Of a stretch of 64,000 bases of DNA, positions 38,318-47,830 are shown piece after piece. The notes beneath the pieces are model-generated. The model saw only the letters and a program-made list of their open reading frames with translations, was not told the origin of the DNA and did no database searches. The DNA is from Bowmanella dokdonensis. GTDB lineage: Bacteria; Pseudomonadota; Gammaproteobacteria; Enterobacterales; Alteromonadaceae. The stretch is from the NCBI RefSeq assembly GCF_017254865.1, contig NZ_JAFKCV010000015.1, forward strand, positions 26,145-90,144, read 5' to 3'. Position numbers and translations under genes: made by a program. Position 1 is the first letter of the stretch. The number at the start of each line of letters is the position of its first letter.

Positions 38318-38743
38318 CTATCTCTTGGATCGCATAGCAAAGGTGGTGCTGACCGGTTTGCCGGTACTGTCCGTTCGTCTACCTGAAACAAAATCTTCGT
38401 ACTCCTTTGACTCTACCGCGTAAAGAGCGATGCGCGACTGCTCATCCGCGTGAATACCCCAGCCATATTTCTTTGTCAGGTCAGAAGTTCTCAGACAAGC
38501 TTTGGGTTTCGAGAAATACGCCGTTCTCGCAGTTCCAAGCCTCTGTTTGGGAATGTCGGTTCGTGCAGCAAACACCTCGAAGATCAGATCATCCGAGGTA
38601 TATTTATACGGATGGTTATAAAGCAGGGTGAACATCCAGGATGCAATGGTCCGCTTACTTTTCTCAGGCGGCTTGGTGCCGACAGAAGCGGTGGAGTCGG
38701 GAGCAACGGCGATAAAGGTATTAGCGTAATTGGTAGTATACAT
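38318..38743 (-). CDS. DUF6157 family protein
   Basis: A 141-residue protein with the pattern of DUF6157: TTNYANTFIAVAPDS, KRTIASWMFTLLYNHPYKYTSDDLIFEVFA, FSKPKACLRTSDLTKKYGWGIHADEQSRIALYAVES and a C-terminal MRSKR. It is cytoplasmic, of unknown function. The 301-bp space before the next gene (38744-39044) holds no gene; I saw only a short CCCCGC/GCGGGG hairpin at 39002-39018. Confidence 0.85.
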   Translation of the reverse strand: MYTTNYANTFIAVAPDSTASVGTKPPEKSKRTIASWMFTLLYNHPYKYTSDDLIFEVFAARTDIPKQRLGTARTAYFSKPKACLRTSDLTKKYGWGIHADEQSRIALYAVESKEYEDFVSGRRTDSTGKPVSTTFAMRSKR

Positions 38744-39044
38744 AGGGTGTACCTGACTTATGAAAGAGCCTTCGAGTCTTGGTCGTTTCTGTTCACTTCC
38801 TCTTCCCGACAGATTGGTTCAACTCCACTGGGCAGTTAACAGTTTGAATTACCGGCAACGTCATGGTTTTAAACATAGGAAATTGCTGCTTTTCCCCATT
38901 CCGCTTTTGTAGCATTTTCTCCACCCACGGCCTAGCCTGAATATTGTCCAGTGACCAGTTGAAGGCTTACATTTAGCCAGGACTGAAGGCGACCAGAACA
39001 TCCCCGCTCTTTGCGGGGTCCCACAGGCCCGGGACGACTTGGAT

Positions 39045-40565
39045 TCAGTGCTCTTCCGGCAGCAACAAAGTGCCTGCCCTGGCTGCAGGTTGACTCTGCT
39101 GCCAGGCGATTTGGCCGTTGACTATCACCCAGTCGAAGCCGCTGGCCAGTTTATGCGGCTGGTTATAGTCGGCATTGGCCTTGACCTTCTCCGGATAAAA
39201 CAGAATCAGATCCGCCTTCATACCCTCGGCAATACGACCACGATCAGGCAGTTTAAGGATGTCGGCGGCAAGGCCAGTGGCCTTGTGCACCGCCTGTTCC
39301 AGGCTCAGCCGTGCCTCATTGACCACATACTGCTCAATCAATTTGGCAAAGGCTCCGTAGCCCCTGGGATGGTACATGGTGGGGCTGCCGTCTGAACTGA
39401 TGGCCACCATGGGGCCTTCCAGCAACGTCCCCTGCAGTGCCTTGTCCATAATGAAATAGGCGGCGCTGGCCCCCTGGGGACCGATATCATCGAGCAGCAA
39501 TTCGGCAAAGGGCTTGCCGGCTTTCTCTGCGGCCTCGGCCAGGTTCAGCCCCTGGTAAGGGCCGGAACCGAACAGAGTCGCCTCGGGGCCGTTACGGGCG
39601 CTCACCCGGGCGTTAAGATGCTCCAGCAATTCCTGGCGCCGCTCAGGCAGCACTTGTTTTAACTGCCCGCCGGTCTTGGCCCAGTCCGGAAACAGAATGG
39701 CAATGCCGGTATAGCTGGCGTTGTAGGGATAGAAATCGGCGCTGATCTCAATGCCCTGCTGTTTAAGTTCGGTCAATCTGGCAATAATCTGCTCGCCCCT
39801 CGCGGCTCCTTTTCCATACACAGATTTGATATGAGACACATGCACCCTGGCATGTTTGCCCTGTGCTGCCAGTTCATCGATGGCGGCAAACAGGGCATTG
39901 TCATCCTCGTTGCGCATATGGCTCATTATCAGCCGGTCTGCTTTGCCCACCACCTGGGCCAGATCTACCAGCTCCTGGGGTTTTGCGTACAGGGCCGGCA
40001 CATATTCGAGCCCGGTGGACAGGCCAAAACTGCTGCCAAGGGACCGTTTTAGCTGAGCCGACATTTGCTGCATCTGCTGTTCGCTTAGGTCCTTCTGATT
40101 GCCGATATCCAGGGCACGTCGCAAACTGCCGTGACCCACCAGCATACCGATATTCACTCCACTGCCCTGCTCCTCCCATTGTTGCTGCCACTGGCGGTAG
40201 TCATCTTCAACCGGTCCGAAGCCGTCCTGACCCAGTAGAATGCTCGTCACCCCCATGGCCAGAAAATTGGTAAAGGCGGCATCCTTTTGGGGATCGCCAT
40301 GGGCATGCAGGTCGATAAAGCCTGGTGCGAGAATACGTCCCCTGGCATCGATACGCTGTTTAGCCGGGACGGATCCTCCCTCATCCCACTGACCGATAAA
40401 GGCAATCCTGTCGTCCCGGATACCAACATCCGCCGCATACACCGCCCTGCCCGAGCCATCCACTACTTGCGCGTTGGTGATCAGCAGATCTAAAGCTTCT
40501 TCTGCCTGGGCGGTGCCAAGCAGTATTGCCATACTCAGTCCAAGGAGCCTACTTAACTTCATCAT
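39045..40565 (-). CDS. Exported N-acyl-D-amino-acid deacylase
   Basis: A 506-residue zinc hydrolase of the D-aminoacylase family with a signal peptide (about 1-21). Seen: DLLITNAQVVDGSGRAVYAADVGIRDDRIAFIG, the metal His-x-His in GFIDLHAHGD, the FGLSTGLEYVPALYA signature, SHMRNED, VHVSHIKSVYGKG and ISSDGSPTMYHPRGYG. It would release D-amino acids from N-acyl derivatives in the periplasm. Start: two adjacent ATGs; AGAAGG sits better for the second (40562). Confidence 0.92.
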   Translation of the reverse strand: MMKLSRLLGLSMAILLGTAQAEEALDLLITNAQVVDGSGRAVYAADVGIRDDRIAFIGQWDEGGSVPAKQRIDARGRILAPGFIDLHAHGDPQKDAAFTNFLAMGVTSILLGQDGFGPVEDDYRQWQQQWEEQGSGVNIGMLVGHGSLRRALDIGNQKDLSEQQMQQMSAQLKRSLGSSFGLSTGLEYVPALYAKPQELVDLAQVVGKADRLIMSHMRNEDDNALFAAIDELAAQGKHARVHVSHIKSVYGKGAARGEQIIARLTELKQQGIEISADFYPYNASYTGIAILFPDWAKTGGQLKQVLPERRQELLEHLNARVSARNGPEATLFGSGPYQGLNLAEAAEKAGKPFAELLLDDIGPQGASAAYFIMDKALQGTLLEGPMVAISSDGSPTMYHPRGYGAFAKLIEQYVVNEARLSLEQAVHKATGLAADILKLPDRGRIAEGMKADLILFYPEKVKANADYNQPHKLASGFDWVIVNGQIAWQQSQPAARAGTLLLPEEH

Positions 40566-40790
40566 GCCTTCTCTTGTTTTTCTGACTGGCTACACCATAT
40601 CTCAGCCCGGTCAGGAATATCTGTGATTATTCGTTCATATCACAGCCGTTTACGACGACCAGGCTTTAACTAAGCCCCTCAAGGAGCCCCTTGCCTGGGA
40701 TTTGTTCAGTATCATCTGGTGTCTGAGGTCAAATATTCCCCGGGAGGCAAAGGCGTGCTGGGCGCTCAGCGATCCCCCACTGCATCCAAC

Positions 40791-40816
40791 AAAAAAGCGG
40801 CCGCAGCCGCTTTTTT
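40791..40816. terminator. Bidirectional-type terminator after the TolB-amidohydrolase gene
   Basis: An 11-bp perfect stem (AAAAAAGCGGC / GCCGCTTTTTT) around CGCA, 30 bp beyond the stop of the minus-strand gene ending at 40847. The remaining intergenic sequence up to 40565 shows nothing else clear. Confidence 0.92.
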
Positions 40817-40846
40817 AAGTCTCAGTTTGCCATTTGCAGGGCCGGC

Positions 40847-43800
40847 CTAGTGGATCCAATGATGACGCTGGGCCTTATCCTGCAGTTCCTGGCGGGTCTG
40901 CTCTGGCATGCTGCGGATATTCTGCTGCTCGAAGAAGAACGGGGCGCGTTTTTCCTTGCTGCCCAGCTCGTTCATGGTGCTGGCATCGAAGATGCGACCG
41001 TTTTGCACCGTGTAGGTCACATACTCGGAGCGATGCAGATCACTTAGCACATCGCCGTCGATGACCACCATATCGGCCAGTTTGCCCGCTTCCAGGCTGC
41101 CGATATGCTTATCCATGCCAAGGTGACGGGCCCCGTCGATGGTGGCGCCACGCAGCGCTTCCCAGGGCGTAAAGCCCCCCTGTTGCATAATCCACATCTC
41201 CCAGTGGGCGGCAAGGCCTGGACGCTGGCCGTGGGCACCGATATGCACGCTCACCCCCTCGTCACGCAGCTTTTTGGCATACGCGGCCACATCGAAATGA
41301 TGGTACTGCTCATCCGGGGCGGTCTGACGGCGGATGGCGCGGCTGTCGAGCTCATAATGGGGGGTATAACGTAAAAGGCGTTCGTTTTTCCACACCTCGG
41401 TCCTGTCGTACCAATACTCCTCCCCCATCAGGGTACCCATGGTCACCACAAAGGTGGGGGTATAACCGTATTCAGAGGCCGCCCACAACTGGGTCACATC
41501 CGAGTAGGCATGGGACAAGGGGATGGAGTGCTCCAATCCGGTGTGGCCGTCCACCAGCATGGTCATATCCAGTTGGAAGCGCCCTGCCCCTTCCGGCACC
41601 ACCATAATGCCCAGATCCTGACCGGCCTTGATGATCTGCTGGCGCACATCACGACGGGGCTGGTTGTAGGATTTCACCGAGATGGCGCCCAAATCTTTCA
41701 GCCGCTGCAGATGGAAAGTAGCATCGTCGGCGTCATCGATAATGGCTTTGTACGCCGGCCAGTTAGCCCCATACAAGATGGTGCCGGTGGAGAAAATGCG
41801 CGGTGCCAGGATCTCGCCGGCTTTTTGCATCTCGGAAGCCGAGAATATCTCGCTGGTGTCGTTAGACGGGTCATGCACTGTGGTCACCCCAAAGGCCAGA
41901 TCCGCATAGTTACGCCAGTTCTGCCTTGGGATGATCTCATTGCTGCCCTGAGAGCCGTGGGCATGGGCATCCACCAGACCCGGGATCACTGTTTTGCCAC
42001 TGATATCCACCACCTGTGCGCTCTTTGGAATATCCACCTCACCGCGTTTACCCACGGCCTTGATGCGGTTGCCTTCTATCAGCACCACTCCGTCTTCAAT
42101 AATTTCCTGCTGATTGTCGGCGCCGCGCATGGTCACCAGGCGTCCCCCAACCAGTGCTTTGATTCCTTCAGGCTTATGGGCCTTGTGCTTAAAGGACAGA
42201 TCCAGTCCTTCAGCCTCAGGCTCTGGCAGTTTGTCCGCCGCGCCCTGAATAAAGGCGAAGCTGTCTTTGAGTTCACGCTCAAAAAACAGCGGTCCGTGGT
42301 GCCAGGACAGGGCCTGGTTATCGGCCCGCCAGGTGAGGTACTCGCCGGCACGGCTGGAGACCTGGGTGACCGGTAGATTGGTCATCTTGGGCCCTACCGT
42401 CACCAGCTTGCCGGTTTCCGCATAAGGGGCGATATAGGCGTTGTACTGATAGGTAAAGGCCACCCACTGCTTGTCATGAGACAGACGGTATTCTATGACC
42501 TGATCGCCGCCATCCAGATGCTCACGCTTGTCATGGCCATTCAGATCCACACTGACCAGCTTGCGCTTGGTGGCCAGGCTGCCCGGCGTATAGTCGGTGA
42601 AATACAGTCGTTTGTCGTCACCGGCAAAATGCGGAGCAAAACCGCTGGAAGACACTTTGCTGTTGTCACCGGATTTCAGATCGGCCACATACAGACCCGG
42701 CTCCATGGAGTATTCCGGCGTCAGGATATAACCACCGCTTATCTTGCGATAGGCGACCTTGTCGCCATCCACGCTGAAACTCGGCTCAATGTAATGGCCC
42801 GGCTTGTCGGTAATCACCTTGCCTTTGCCGCCTTTGGCGGACACCACCCGAACCGTACCCAGTGTCTGGTCGTTCCAGGTGGTGTAGACAATGGATTTGC
42901 CGTCGTTGGAGAAGCGCGGGTAGTACTCGTCATGTTCATTCTGGCTGGTCAGGCGGCGTTGCTTGCCTGATTTCAGATCCTTGACGTACAACTTACCCAG
43001 GGCCTGGAAAACCATATTTTTGCCGTCCGGGGATTTCTGCGCCCAGCGGATCATTTTCACATCGAAGGTGTCCGGGGCCACATCCACCGGGAAACGCAGC
43101 GCCTTGGCGATCTGTTTTTCAGTGCTGATCTTTACCGGCACCTGAGCCAGCGCTTTACTCTTTACATCCAGCTTGTGGAATTTACCGCCACTCCAGAACA
43201 GGATCTGTTTGCCATCCGGCGTCCAGTCGAAATAGGCAAAATAGCCCTCCGAGCCAAAACCTTCCTGCATGTCCCGCTCCAGCTTGTCGGTCAGCAGAGT
43301 TTCGCGGCCGGTTTCCAGATCCAGAATAAACAGAGCGGTGTCTTCCCTTACCCGGCGTACAAATGCCAGGTACTTGCCGTCAGGTGAAGGTGTGGGCACC
43401 ACGGCGCCGCCGACACCGCCCACCAGGGTGATTTCCTCCCCCGTGTCACGCTCGTAGCGTTGAATGGCGAAGATGCCCTTAAGGGGATCCCGGTTATATT
43501 CAAATACGCTGCCGCCGGTCACATCCTTGGTGTAATAGATGTATTTACCGTCTGGAGAGAAAACCGGATCGGCCTGGTTTTTCTGCTCCTGCTCGCCACC
43601 GTCTCGCTTGGCTATCTGCAGGCCGTCGCCACCGCTGTGGTGGAACTGCCAGATTTCCCCGGCCGGAATACTGCGACGGGAGACGATGCCGCGGGTAACC
43701 AGAATGTACTGGCCGTCGGGGCTCCATTTGGGCGAATGGATCAGGTCATTTTTGATTTTGGTAACCTGTTTCAGATCGCCGCCTTCCAGATCCATGGTCC

Positions 43801-44182
43801 AGACGTTGGTGTTGCCCCCCCTGTCTGACACAAACGCAATGCGCTTACCGTCCGGACTAAAGGCAGGATGCAGATTAAACGCCAGATCACTGGTCAGGGC
43901 TTTGGCTTCACCGCCGCCGATGGGCGCTATATAGAGATCGCCCAGGGCATCAAACACAAAATGCTTACCGTCCGGACTGATGTCCAGGCTCGACCAGGTG
44001 GTCTCGTCGGTATCTATTTTGACTGTGCTCAAATCAAAAGGCGGATTGAGCACATCCCATTTCTGTTCTTTGGCTTCGCCGTCTGACTTGGCGGCGCTCT
44101 CGGCATTATCCTGGGCCAACAGGGGAGCGCTGGTGCCCAACCCCAGGATCAGGGCCAGGGCAACGGGTTTGAGTCGGGTCAT
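40847..44182 (-). CDS. Exported TolB-propeller/amidohydrolase fusion
   Basis: A 1111-residue exported protein (signal peptide about 1-23). Residues about 55-690 carry many TolB/PD40 beta-propeller repeats (SPDGKHFVFDALGDLYIAP, FSPDGKRIAFVSDRGGN, WSPDGQYILVTRG, FSPDGKYIYYTKD). The C-terminal third is an amidohydrolase: TVIPGLVDAHAHGSQG near 735, later VEHSIPL-like and HIGAHGQRPG motifs, and KLADMVVIDGDVL. In this family the propeller probably binds peptides that the metal site cleaves. It is the third exported amidohydrolase within 10 kb. Confidence 0.9.
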   Translation of the reverse strand: MTRLKPVALALILGLGTSAPLLAQDNAESAAKSDGEAKEQKWDVLNPPFDLSTVKIDTDETTWSSLDISPDGKHFVFDALGDLYIAPIGGGEAKALTSDLAFNLHPAFSPDGKRIAFVSDRGGNTNVWTMDLEGGDLKQVTKIKNDLIHSPKWSPDGQYILVTRGIVSRRSIPAGEIWQFHHSGGDGLQIAKRDGGEQEQKNQADPVFSPDGKYIYYTKDVTGGSVFEYNRDPLKGIFAIQRYERDTGEEITLVGGVGGAVVPTPSPDGKYLAFVRRVREDTALFILDLETGRETLLTDKLERDMQEGFGSEGYFAYFDWTPDGKQILFWSGGKFHKLDVKSKALAQVPVKISTEKQIAKALRFPVDVAPDTFDVKMIRWAQKSPDGKNMVFQALGKLYVKDLKSGKQRRLTSQNEHDEYYPRFSNDGKSIVYTTWNDQTLGTVRVVSAKGGKGKVITDKPGHYIEPSFSVDGDKVAYRKISGGYILTPEYSMEPGLYVADLKSGDNSKVSSSGFAPHFAGDDKRLYFTDYTPGSLATKRKLVSVDLNGHDKREHLDGGDQVIEYRLSHDKQWVAFTYQYNAYIAPYAETGKLVTVGPKMTNLPVTQVSSRAGEYLTWRADNQALSWHHGPLFFERELKDSFAFIQGAADKLPEPEAEGLDLSFKHKAHKPEGIKALVGGRLVTMRGADNQQEIIEDGVVLIEGNRIKAVGKRGEVDIPKSAQVVDISGKTVIPGLVDAHAHGSQGSNEIIPRQNWRNYADLAFGVTTVHDPSNDTSEIFSASEMQKAGEILAPRIFSTGTILYGANWPAYKAIIDDADDATFHLQRLKDLGAISVKSYNQPRRDVRQQIIKAGQDLGIMVVPEGAGRFQLDMTMLVDGHTGLEHSIPLSHAYSDVTQLWAASEYGYTPTFVVTMGTLMGEEYWYDRTEVWKNERLLRYTPHYELDSRAIRRQTAPDEQYHHFDVAAYAKKLRDEGVSVHIGAHGQRPGLAAHWEMWIMQQGGFTPWEALRGATIDGARHLGMDKHIGSLEAGKLADMVVIDGDVLSDLHRSEYVTYTVQNGRIFDASTMNELGSKEKRAPFFFEQQNIRSMPEQTRQELQDKAQRHHWIH

Positions 44183-44296
44183 TGAGGTGCCTCTTTATGG
44201 TTATAAATACTTGGCAAAAGTGATTTTGTGCCACATAAAGCCGGGCTTGGGAATGATCGGGCAAGACTTTCTCGGCCAACCGACCGGAAACTAAGA

Positions 44297-44758
44297 CTAC
44301 CAACGCCCGGCTTGGTGGTGATCAGAATCCCGGGCTTCCACCCAGTGGTCTCCCTCTTCGGTCTGTTCCTTTTTCCAGAAGGGCGCGCGGGTCTTAAGAT
44401 AATCCATAATATACTCACAGGCCTCGAAAGCCGCCTGGCGGTGTGTGCTGGACACCCCCACAAAGACGATCTGCTGACCCAGTTCAAGCCGTCCAATGCG
44501 ATGAATCAGCCTTACCCGGCCCAGGGGCCAGCGGCTGCGCGCCTGCTGCACTATCTGCTCAAGGCTTTTTTTTGTCATGGCCGGATAGTGTTCCAGGGTC
44601 AGGGACAGGATCCGCTTTCCCTGATTTTGGTTTCTGACCAGGCCGGTAAAGGTGACTACCGCCCCGTCCCCCGGGTTGTCGCGGATCAGCGCCTGATACT
44701 CGGCCTGCTGATCGAAGTCCAGTTCCTGTACCGAGATATAATCTTGTCTGCCTGCCAT
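44297..44758 (-). CDS. moaE: Molybdopterin synthase large subunit MoaE
   Basis: Catalytic subunit of molybdopterin synthase, which puts two sulfurs into cPMP using thiocarboxylated MoaD. The 153 residues show GAVVTFTGLVRNQNQG, LTLEHYPAMTKKSL, RVRLIHRIGRLELGQQIVFVGVSSTHRQAAFEACEYIMDYLKTRAPFWKKE with the catalytic Lys residues. Last gene of the moa cluster, 3 bp after moaD. Confidence 0.96.
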   Translation of the reverse strand: MAGRQDYISVQELDFDQQAEYQALIRDNPGDGAVVTFTGLVRNQNQGKRILSLTLEHYPAMTKKSLEQIVQQARSRWPLGRVRLIHRIGRLELGQQIVFVGVSSTHRQAAFEACEYIMDYLKTRAPFWKKEQTEEGDHWVEARDSDHHQAGRW

Positions 44759-44761
44759 CTT

Positions 44762-45007
44762 TCAGCCCCCGGTCACCGGTGGAAAAAACGCCACTTCGTC
44801 ACCGCTTTTAAGCTCCCGGCTGTCTTCCTCCAGGGTCTGATTCACCGCAACCAGGGCTTTGCCCGGTTGCAGAAATTCCTGCCAGGGCTCGCCACGGGAC
44901 ATCAGCTCGTTTCGAAGCGCGGCCACATCATTAAAGGGGCCGGCCAGGCTTAATTCATGGCAATGCAAGACCTCTCGTAACTGCGCGAAGAACAATACCC
45001 TGATCAT
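44762..45007 (-). CDS. moaD: Molybdopterin synthase sulfur carrier MoaD
   Basis: An 81-residue ubiquitin-like sulfur carrier ending in the essential Gly-Gly (FFPPVTGG), the site of thiocarboxylate formation. The start at 45007 overlaps the moaC stop by 4 nt (ATGA). The frame stays open upstream inside moaC, but that part has no MoaD similarity. [28 protein letters not shown] is the classic C terminus. Confidence 0.96.
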   Translation of the reverse strand: MIRVLFFAQLREVLHCHELSLAGPFNDVAALRNELMSRGEPWQEFLQPGKALVAVNQTLEEDSRELKSGDEVAFFPPVTGG

Positions 45008-45492
45008 GGCTGTGTGCCCTGCCAGTGGCCGGTCTTGCCGCCCAACTTTTCGGTTACGCGTACCCCTTCTATGCTCATACCGGGGTCCACCGCCTTGCAC
45101 ATATCGAACAGAGTCAGGGCCGCCACCGACACTGCAGTCAGAGCCTCCATCTCCACCCCGGTCTGCCCGGCCAGTTTGCATAAACTGGTGATCCTGACCC
45201 GGCTTTGTTCAGGTTGGGGTTCGAACTCCACCTGCACTTTTGACAACATCAGCGGATGACACAAAGGAATCAGACTGGCAGTCTGTTTGGCCCCCTGAAT
45301 GCCGGCGATGCGGGCCACGGCAAAGACATCTCCTTTGGCATGCTTGCCTTCGCTTATCATGGTAAGCGTGTCCTTCTTCATGGTGACGTAGCCTTCGGCC
45401 CGGGCCTCCCGCTGGGTCACGGCTTTCTCTGTGACATCCACCATACTGGCTTCGCCGCGCTGATTGATATGACTGAGTTGGTTGTCTGACAT
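45004..45492 (-). CDS. moaC: Cyclic pyranopterin monophosphate synthase MoaC
   Basis: Acts with MoaA to make cPMP from GTP (the second step). The 162 residues include [80 protein letters not shown] with the conserved Lys and Asp residues. It overlaps moaD by 4 nt and follows moaB after 3 nt. Confidence 0.97.
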   Translation of the reverse strand: MSDNQLSHINQRGEASMVDVTEKAVTQREARAEGYVTMKKDTLTMISEGKHAKGDVFAVARIAGIQGAKQTASLIPLCHPLMLSKVQVEFEPQPEQSRVRITSLCKLAGQTGVEMEALTAVSVAALTLFDMCKAVDPGMSIEGVRVTEKLGGKTGHWQGTQP

Positions 45493-45495
45493 AAA

Positions 45496-46035
45496 TTATC
45501 CCCTGCTCTGACAGTCTTTGCTCTGCTGCAGATGGCCGACAAAATTGCAGGGCTTGTGGCCGGCATCGAGTTGTTCCCTGATAATCCCCTGCCAGGCGGT
45601 TTTACAGGCATCGGTGGAGCCCGGCATGCAGAAAATCAGGGTACGGTTGGCCAGGCCCGCCAGGGCCCTGGATTGCAAGGTGGAGGTACCGATTTCCTGA
45701 TAGGACAACTGGCGAAACAGCTCGCCAAAACCTTCCACCTGCTTATCAAGCAAAGGCGCCACGGCTTCGGGGGTGCTGTCACGACCGGAAAAGCCGGTGC
45801 CGCCGGTCACCAGCACCACTTGTACCCGCTGATCGGCAATCCAGGCGCTGAGCCTGGCGCGGATCTGGTAGATGTCGTCGCGAACAAGGGCCCGTTCGGC
45901 CAGTTGATGGCCGGACTGGATCAGGGCTTCCACCAGGTAGGCGCCCGAGGTGTCGGTCTGTTCATTGCGACTGTCGGACACCGTCAGTACGGCAATCTGC
46001 AAAGCGATGGGTTCGGTAACGGATGGTTGGGGCAT
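45496..46035 (-). CDS. moaB: Molybdenum cofactor biosynthesis protein MoaB
   Basis: A 179-residue MogA/MoaB-type protein binding molybdopterin (adenylation step). Seen: IAVLTVSDSRNEQTDTSGAYLVEAL, VVLVTGGTGFSGRDSTPEAVAPLLDK and LIFCMPGSTDACKTAWQGIIREQLDAGHKPCNFVGHL. GGAG precedes the ATG. In E. coli MoaB's own role is unclear while MogA does the adenylation; with no mogA in the window, MoaB may serve here. Confidence 0.95.
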   Translation of the reverse strand: MPQPSVTEPIALQIAVLTVSDSRNEQTDTSGAYLVEALIQSGHQLAERALVRDDIYQIRARLSAWIADQRVQVVLVTGGTGFSGRDSTPEAVAPLLDKQVEGFGELFRQLSYQEIGTSTLQSRALAGLANRTLIFCMPGSTDACKTAWQGIIREQLDAGHKPCNFVGHLQQSKDCQSRG

Positions 46036-46051
46036 GAATACTCCGGTTAGA

Positions 46052-46594
46052 TCAATTCAACTCTGGTTGGCGACTGAAACGCTGCCAGTCACCGGGATAA
46101 TTCAGATTCTCAAGCTGCTGCGGATGGTTGCAGGGCAATCCCCGGGCAGGCAGGCTGGATAATAAGCCCTGCACCGCCAGCTTGTCTTGTTGCAGCAGGT
46201 AGTCCACCGCCCTTGCCGCCTGCCCGTCCGGCAGGTACAGGGGCAGAGGCGAGGAATTAAAGTAGCAGGCCTGTTGATGCTGTTGCCCTGCCGCCACCAG
46301 CAGTTGCATCAGTTCAACCGTTAATGCCGGCATATCCACCGGAATAATCAGCCATTGGGACTGGCCTTGTGCTGCATTAAGCAGGCTATAAACTGCCCCA
46401 AGAGGACCTTTGTCCCTAAGGCTGTCCTGAATAAAACCGGGCTGGTTTCGACTGACCAGGATCTGATCACAACCGACAGATTTTAGCAGCATGACTGCCC
46501 GCTCCAGCAGACTCTGGCCGTCGAGCTCCAGCAGGGCCTTATCCTGGCCCATTCTGCTGGAGCGGCCCCCGGCCAGCACCGCCCCGAACAACAT
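46052..46594 (-). CDS. mobA: Molybdenum cofactor guanylyltransferase MobA
   Basis: A 180-residue nucleotidyltransferase converting Mo-molybdopterin to the bis-MGD form that NasA needs. The GTP-binding motif is LAGGRSSRMGQDKALLELDG, with GPLGAVYSLLNA and IIPVDMPALT following. The ATG at 46594 overlaps the moaA stop by one base (TGATG), so translation is coupled. No mobB or moeA occurs in the window. Confidence 0.93.
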   Translation of the reverse strand: MLFGAVLAGGRSSRMGQDKALLELDGQSLLERAVMLLKSVGCDQILVSRNQPGFIQDSLRDKGPLGAVYSLLNAAQGQSQWLIIPVDMPALTVELMQLLVAAGQQHQQACYFNSSPLPLYLPDGQAARAVDYLLQQDKLAVQGLLSSLPARGLPCNHPQQLENLNYPGDWQRFSRQPELN

Positions 46595-47562
46595 CAGCCC
46601 CCCAGCATAGCCAGGTGGCGGGTGGCGCCGGTAACGCCTTCGTCCAGCCAGTGACTGGCTTCTTTGTGGCCCAGCAGTGCCACCAGGCGCTGCTGCAGGG
46701 CCGGCACGTCGCCGGTTTGGATCAGGGGCCGCAGATCCAAGCCCTGTTCGGCAAACAGGCACAGATGCAACTTGCCCAGTGCCGATACCCGCAGGCGGTT
46801 ACAGGTGGCGCAAAAATCCTTGCTGTAGGGCATGATCAAACCTATACGCCCGGCATAATCCGGATGGGAAAATTCCTGGGCGGGTCCTGCCGCCTTGTCC
46901 CTTAGCACCTGCACCCAGCCCTGTTCCAGCAGTTGCCGTTTAACCGGCGCTCCGGATACATGATTGGTCTTAAAGTAGGCTTGATTATCGCCGGTCTGCA
47001 TCAGTTCGATAAATCTCAGGGTCACCGGCATCTTCTTCAGCCAGAGGAGGAAGCTGTTCAGTTGCTCATCGCTGTAGGGTTTGAGCAGTACGGCATTGAC
47101 CTTGACCTTAAGGCCCAGGGCCAGGGCCTTGTCCAGGCCGGCCAGAATGGTGTCCAGCTTGTTGTGGCCGGTGATGGCATTGAACTGGCGGGGATCCAGG
47201 CTGTCCATGCTCACATTCAGCGACGTCAGCCCCGCATTAGCCCAGTCTTCCACCATCTCAGGCAGCCTATAGCCGTTGGTGGTAATGGCGATCTTGTCGA
47301 TACCGGGGGTTGTTGCGCAGCGGTCGATAATCTCAGGCAAATCCCTGCGCAGTGACGGCTCCCCTCCGGTGAGGCGAATCTTGCTGGTGCCAAGACCGGC
47401 AAAGGCCTGGACCAGGGTGTCGATTTCATCCAGTTGCAGAAAGTCCCGCTCGGTGTCGCATTGGTAGCCATCCGGCAGGCAATAGTCGCAACGAAAGTTG
47501 CACACATCGGTGATGGACAGGCGCAGATAATGAAAGCGCCGTCCGTATCTGTCTTCTAGCAT
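46594..47562 (-). CDS. moaA: GTP 3',8-cyclase MoaA
   Basis: Radical SAM enzyme that starts Moco synthesis from GTP. The 322 residues have the SAM cluster CNFRCDYC (Cys21, 25, 28), the GGEPSLRRD loop, and the C-terminal second cluster in FCATCNRLRVSALGKLHLC. It ends in LGG as is usual. It heads moaA-mobA-moaB-moaC-moaD-moaE and is preceded by a probable Moco riboswitch and a hairpin beside the AAGGAAAGG ribosome site. Confidence 0.97.
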   Translation of the reverse strand: MLEDRYGRRFHYLRLSITDVCNFRCDYCLPDGYQCDTERDFLQLDEIDTLVQAFAGLGTSKIRLTGGEPSLRRDLPEIIDRCATTPGIDKIAITTNGYRLPEMVEDWANAGLTSLNVSMDSLDPRQFNAITGHNKLDTILAGLDKALALGLKVKVNAVLLKPYSDEQLNSFLLWLKKMPVTLRFIELMQTGDNQAYFKTNHVSGAPVKRQLLEQGWVQVLRDKAAGPAQEFSHPDYAGRIGLIMPYSKDFCATCNRLRVSALGKLHLCLFAEQGLDLRPLIQTGDVPALQQRLVALLGHKEASHWLDEGVTGATRHLAMLGG

Positions 47563-47577
47563 TGTTTACCTTTCCTT

Positions 47578-47601
47578 GAGCGACGATTGGTGTCGTCGCT
47601 C
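47578..47601 (-). promoter_or_regulatory. Hairpin beside the moaA ribosome site (expression platform)
   Basis: A perfect 9-bp stem (GAGCGACGA / TCGTCGCTC) with a 6-nt loop, ending directly before AAGGAAAGG and 15 nt before the moaA ATG. In a Moco riboswitch the expression platform commonly acts on translation start; this stem is placed to take part. Confidence 0.5.
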
Positions 47602-47627
47602 CGTTGGGAGGCTGGTCGATTTCTCTT

Positions 47628-47718
47628 GCAACCCTGGCAGATCAACCTTGGTTGTCTGCGGCCAGTGAACCCTGCCCGGCGGATAGCGGCGGGGGTAGGC
47701 ACAAAGGCTCGGTAGTGT
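47628..47718 (-). promoter_or_regulatory. Probable molybdenum cofactor (Moco) riboswitch
   Basis: The moaA leader contains, on the minus strand, CCGAGCCTTTGTGCC, a C/G-rich stem region, CACTGGCCGCAGACAACC and a long hairpin (47634-47665: CTGG..GCAGA.CAACC paired with GGTTG.TCTGC..CCAG). These blocks and their order fit my recollection of the Moco RNA motif, and the position right before moaA is where it is found in many gammaproteobacteria. Binding Moco would reduce moa expression. I could not run a covariance-model search. Confidence 0.7.
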
Positions 47719-47830
47719 TTATTGCCGGATCCATACAGACCCGGCAAGTCGGTCACAGATTTCGCGTTCCTGGAGCATAGCCCAAAGGCAGGCTTGCAAT
47801 CCATGCATGAGCAGAAAAATCCGACTGCTC

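Noticed and set aside
39002..39018. CCCCGC/GCGGGG hairpin as terminator of the D-aminoacylase gene
   Set aside because: Short stem and no T-run on the relevant strand; noted only as a hairpin.
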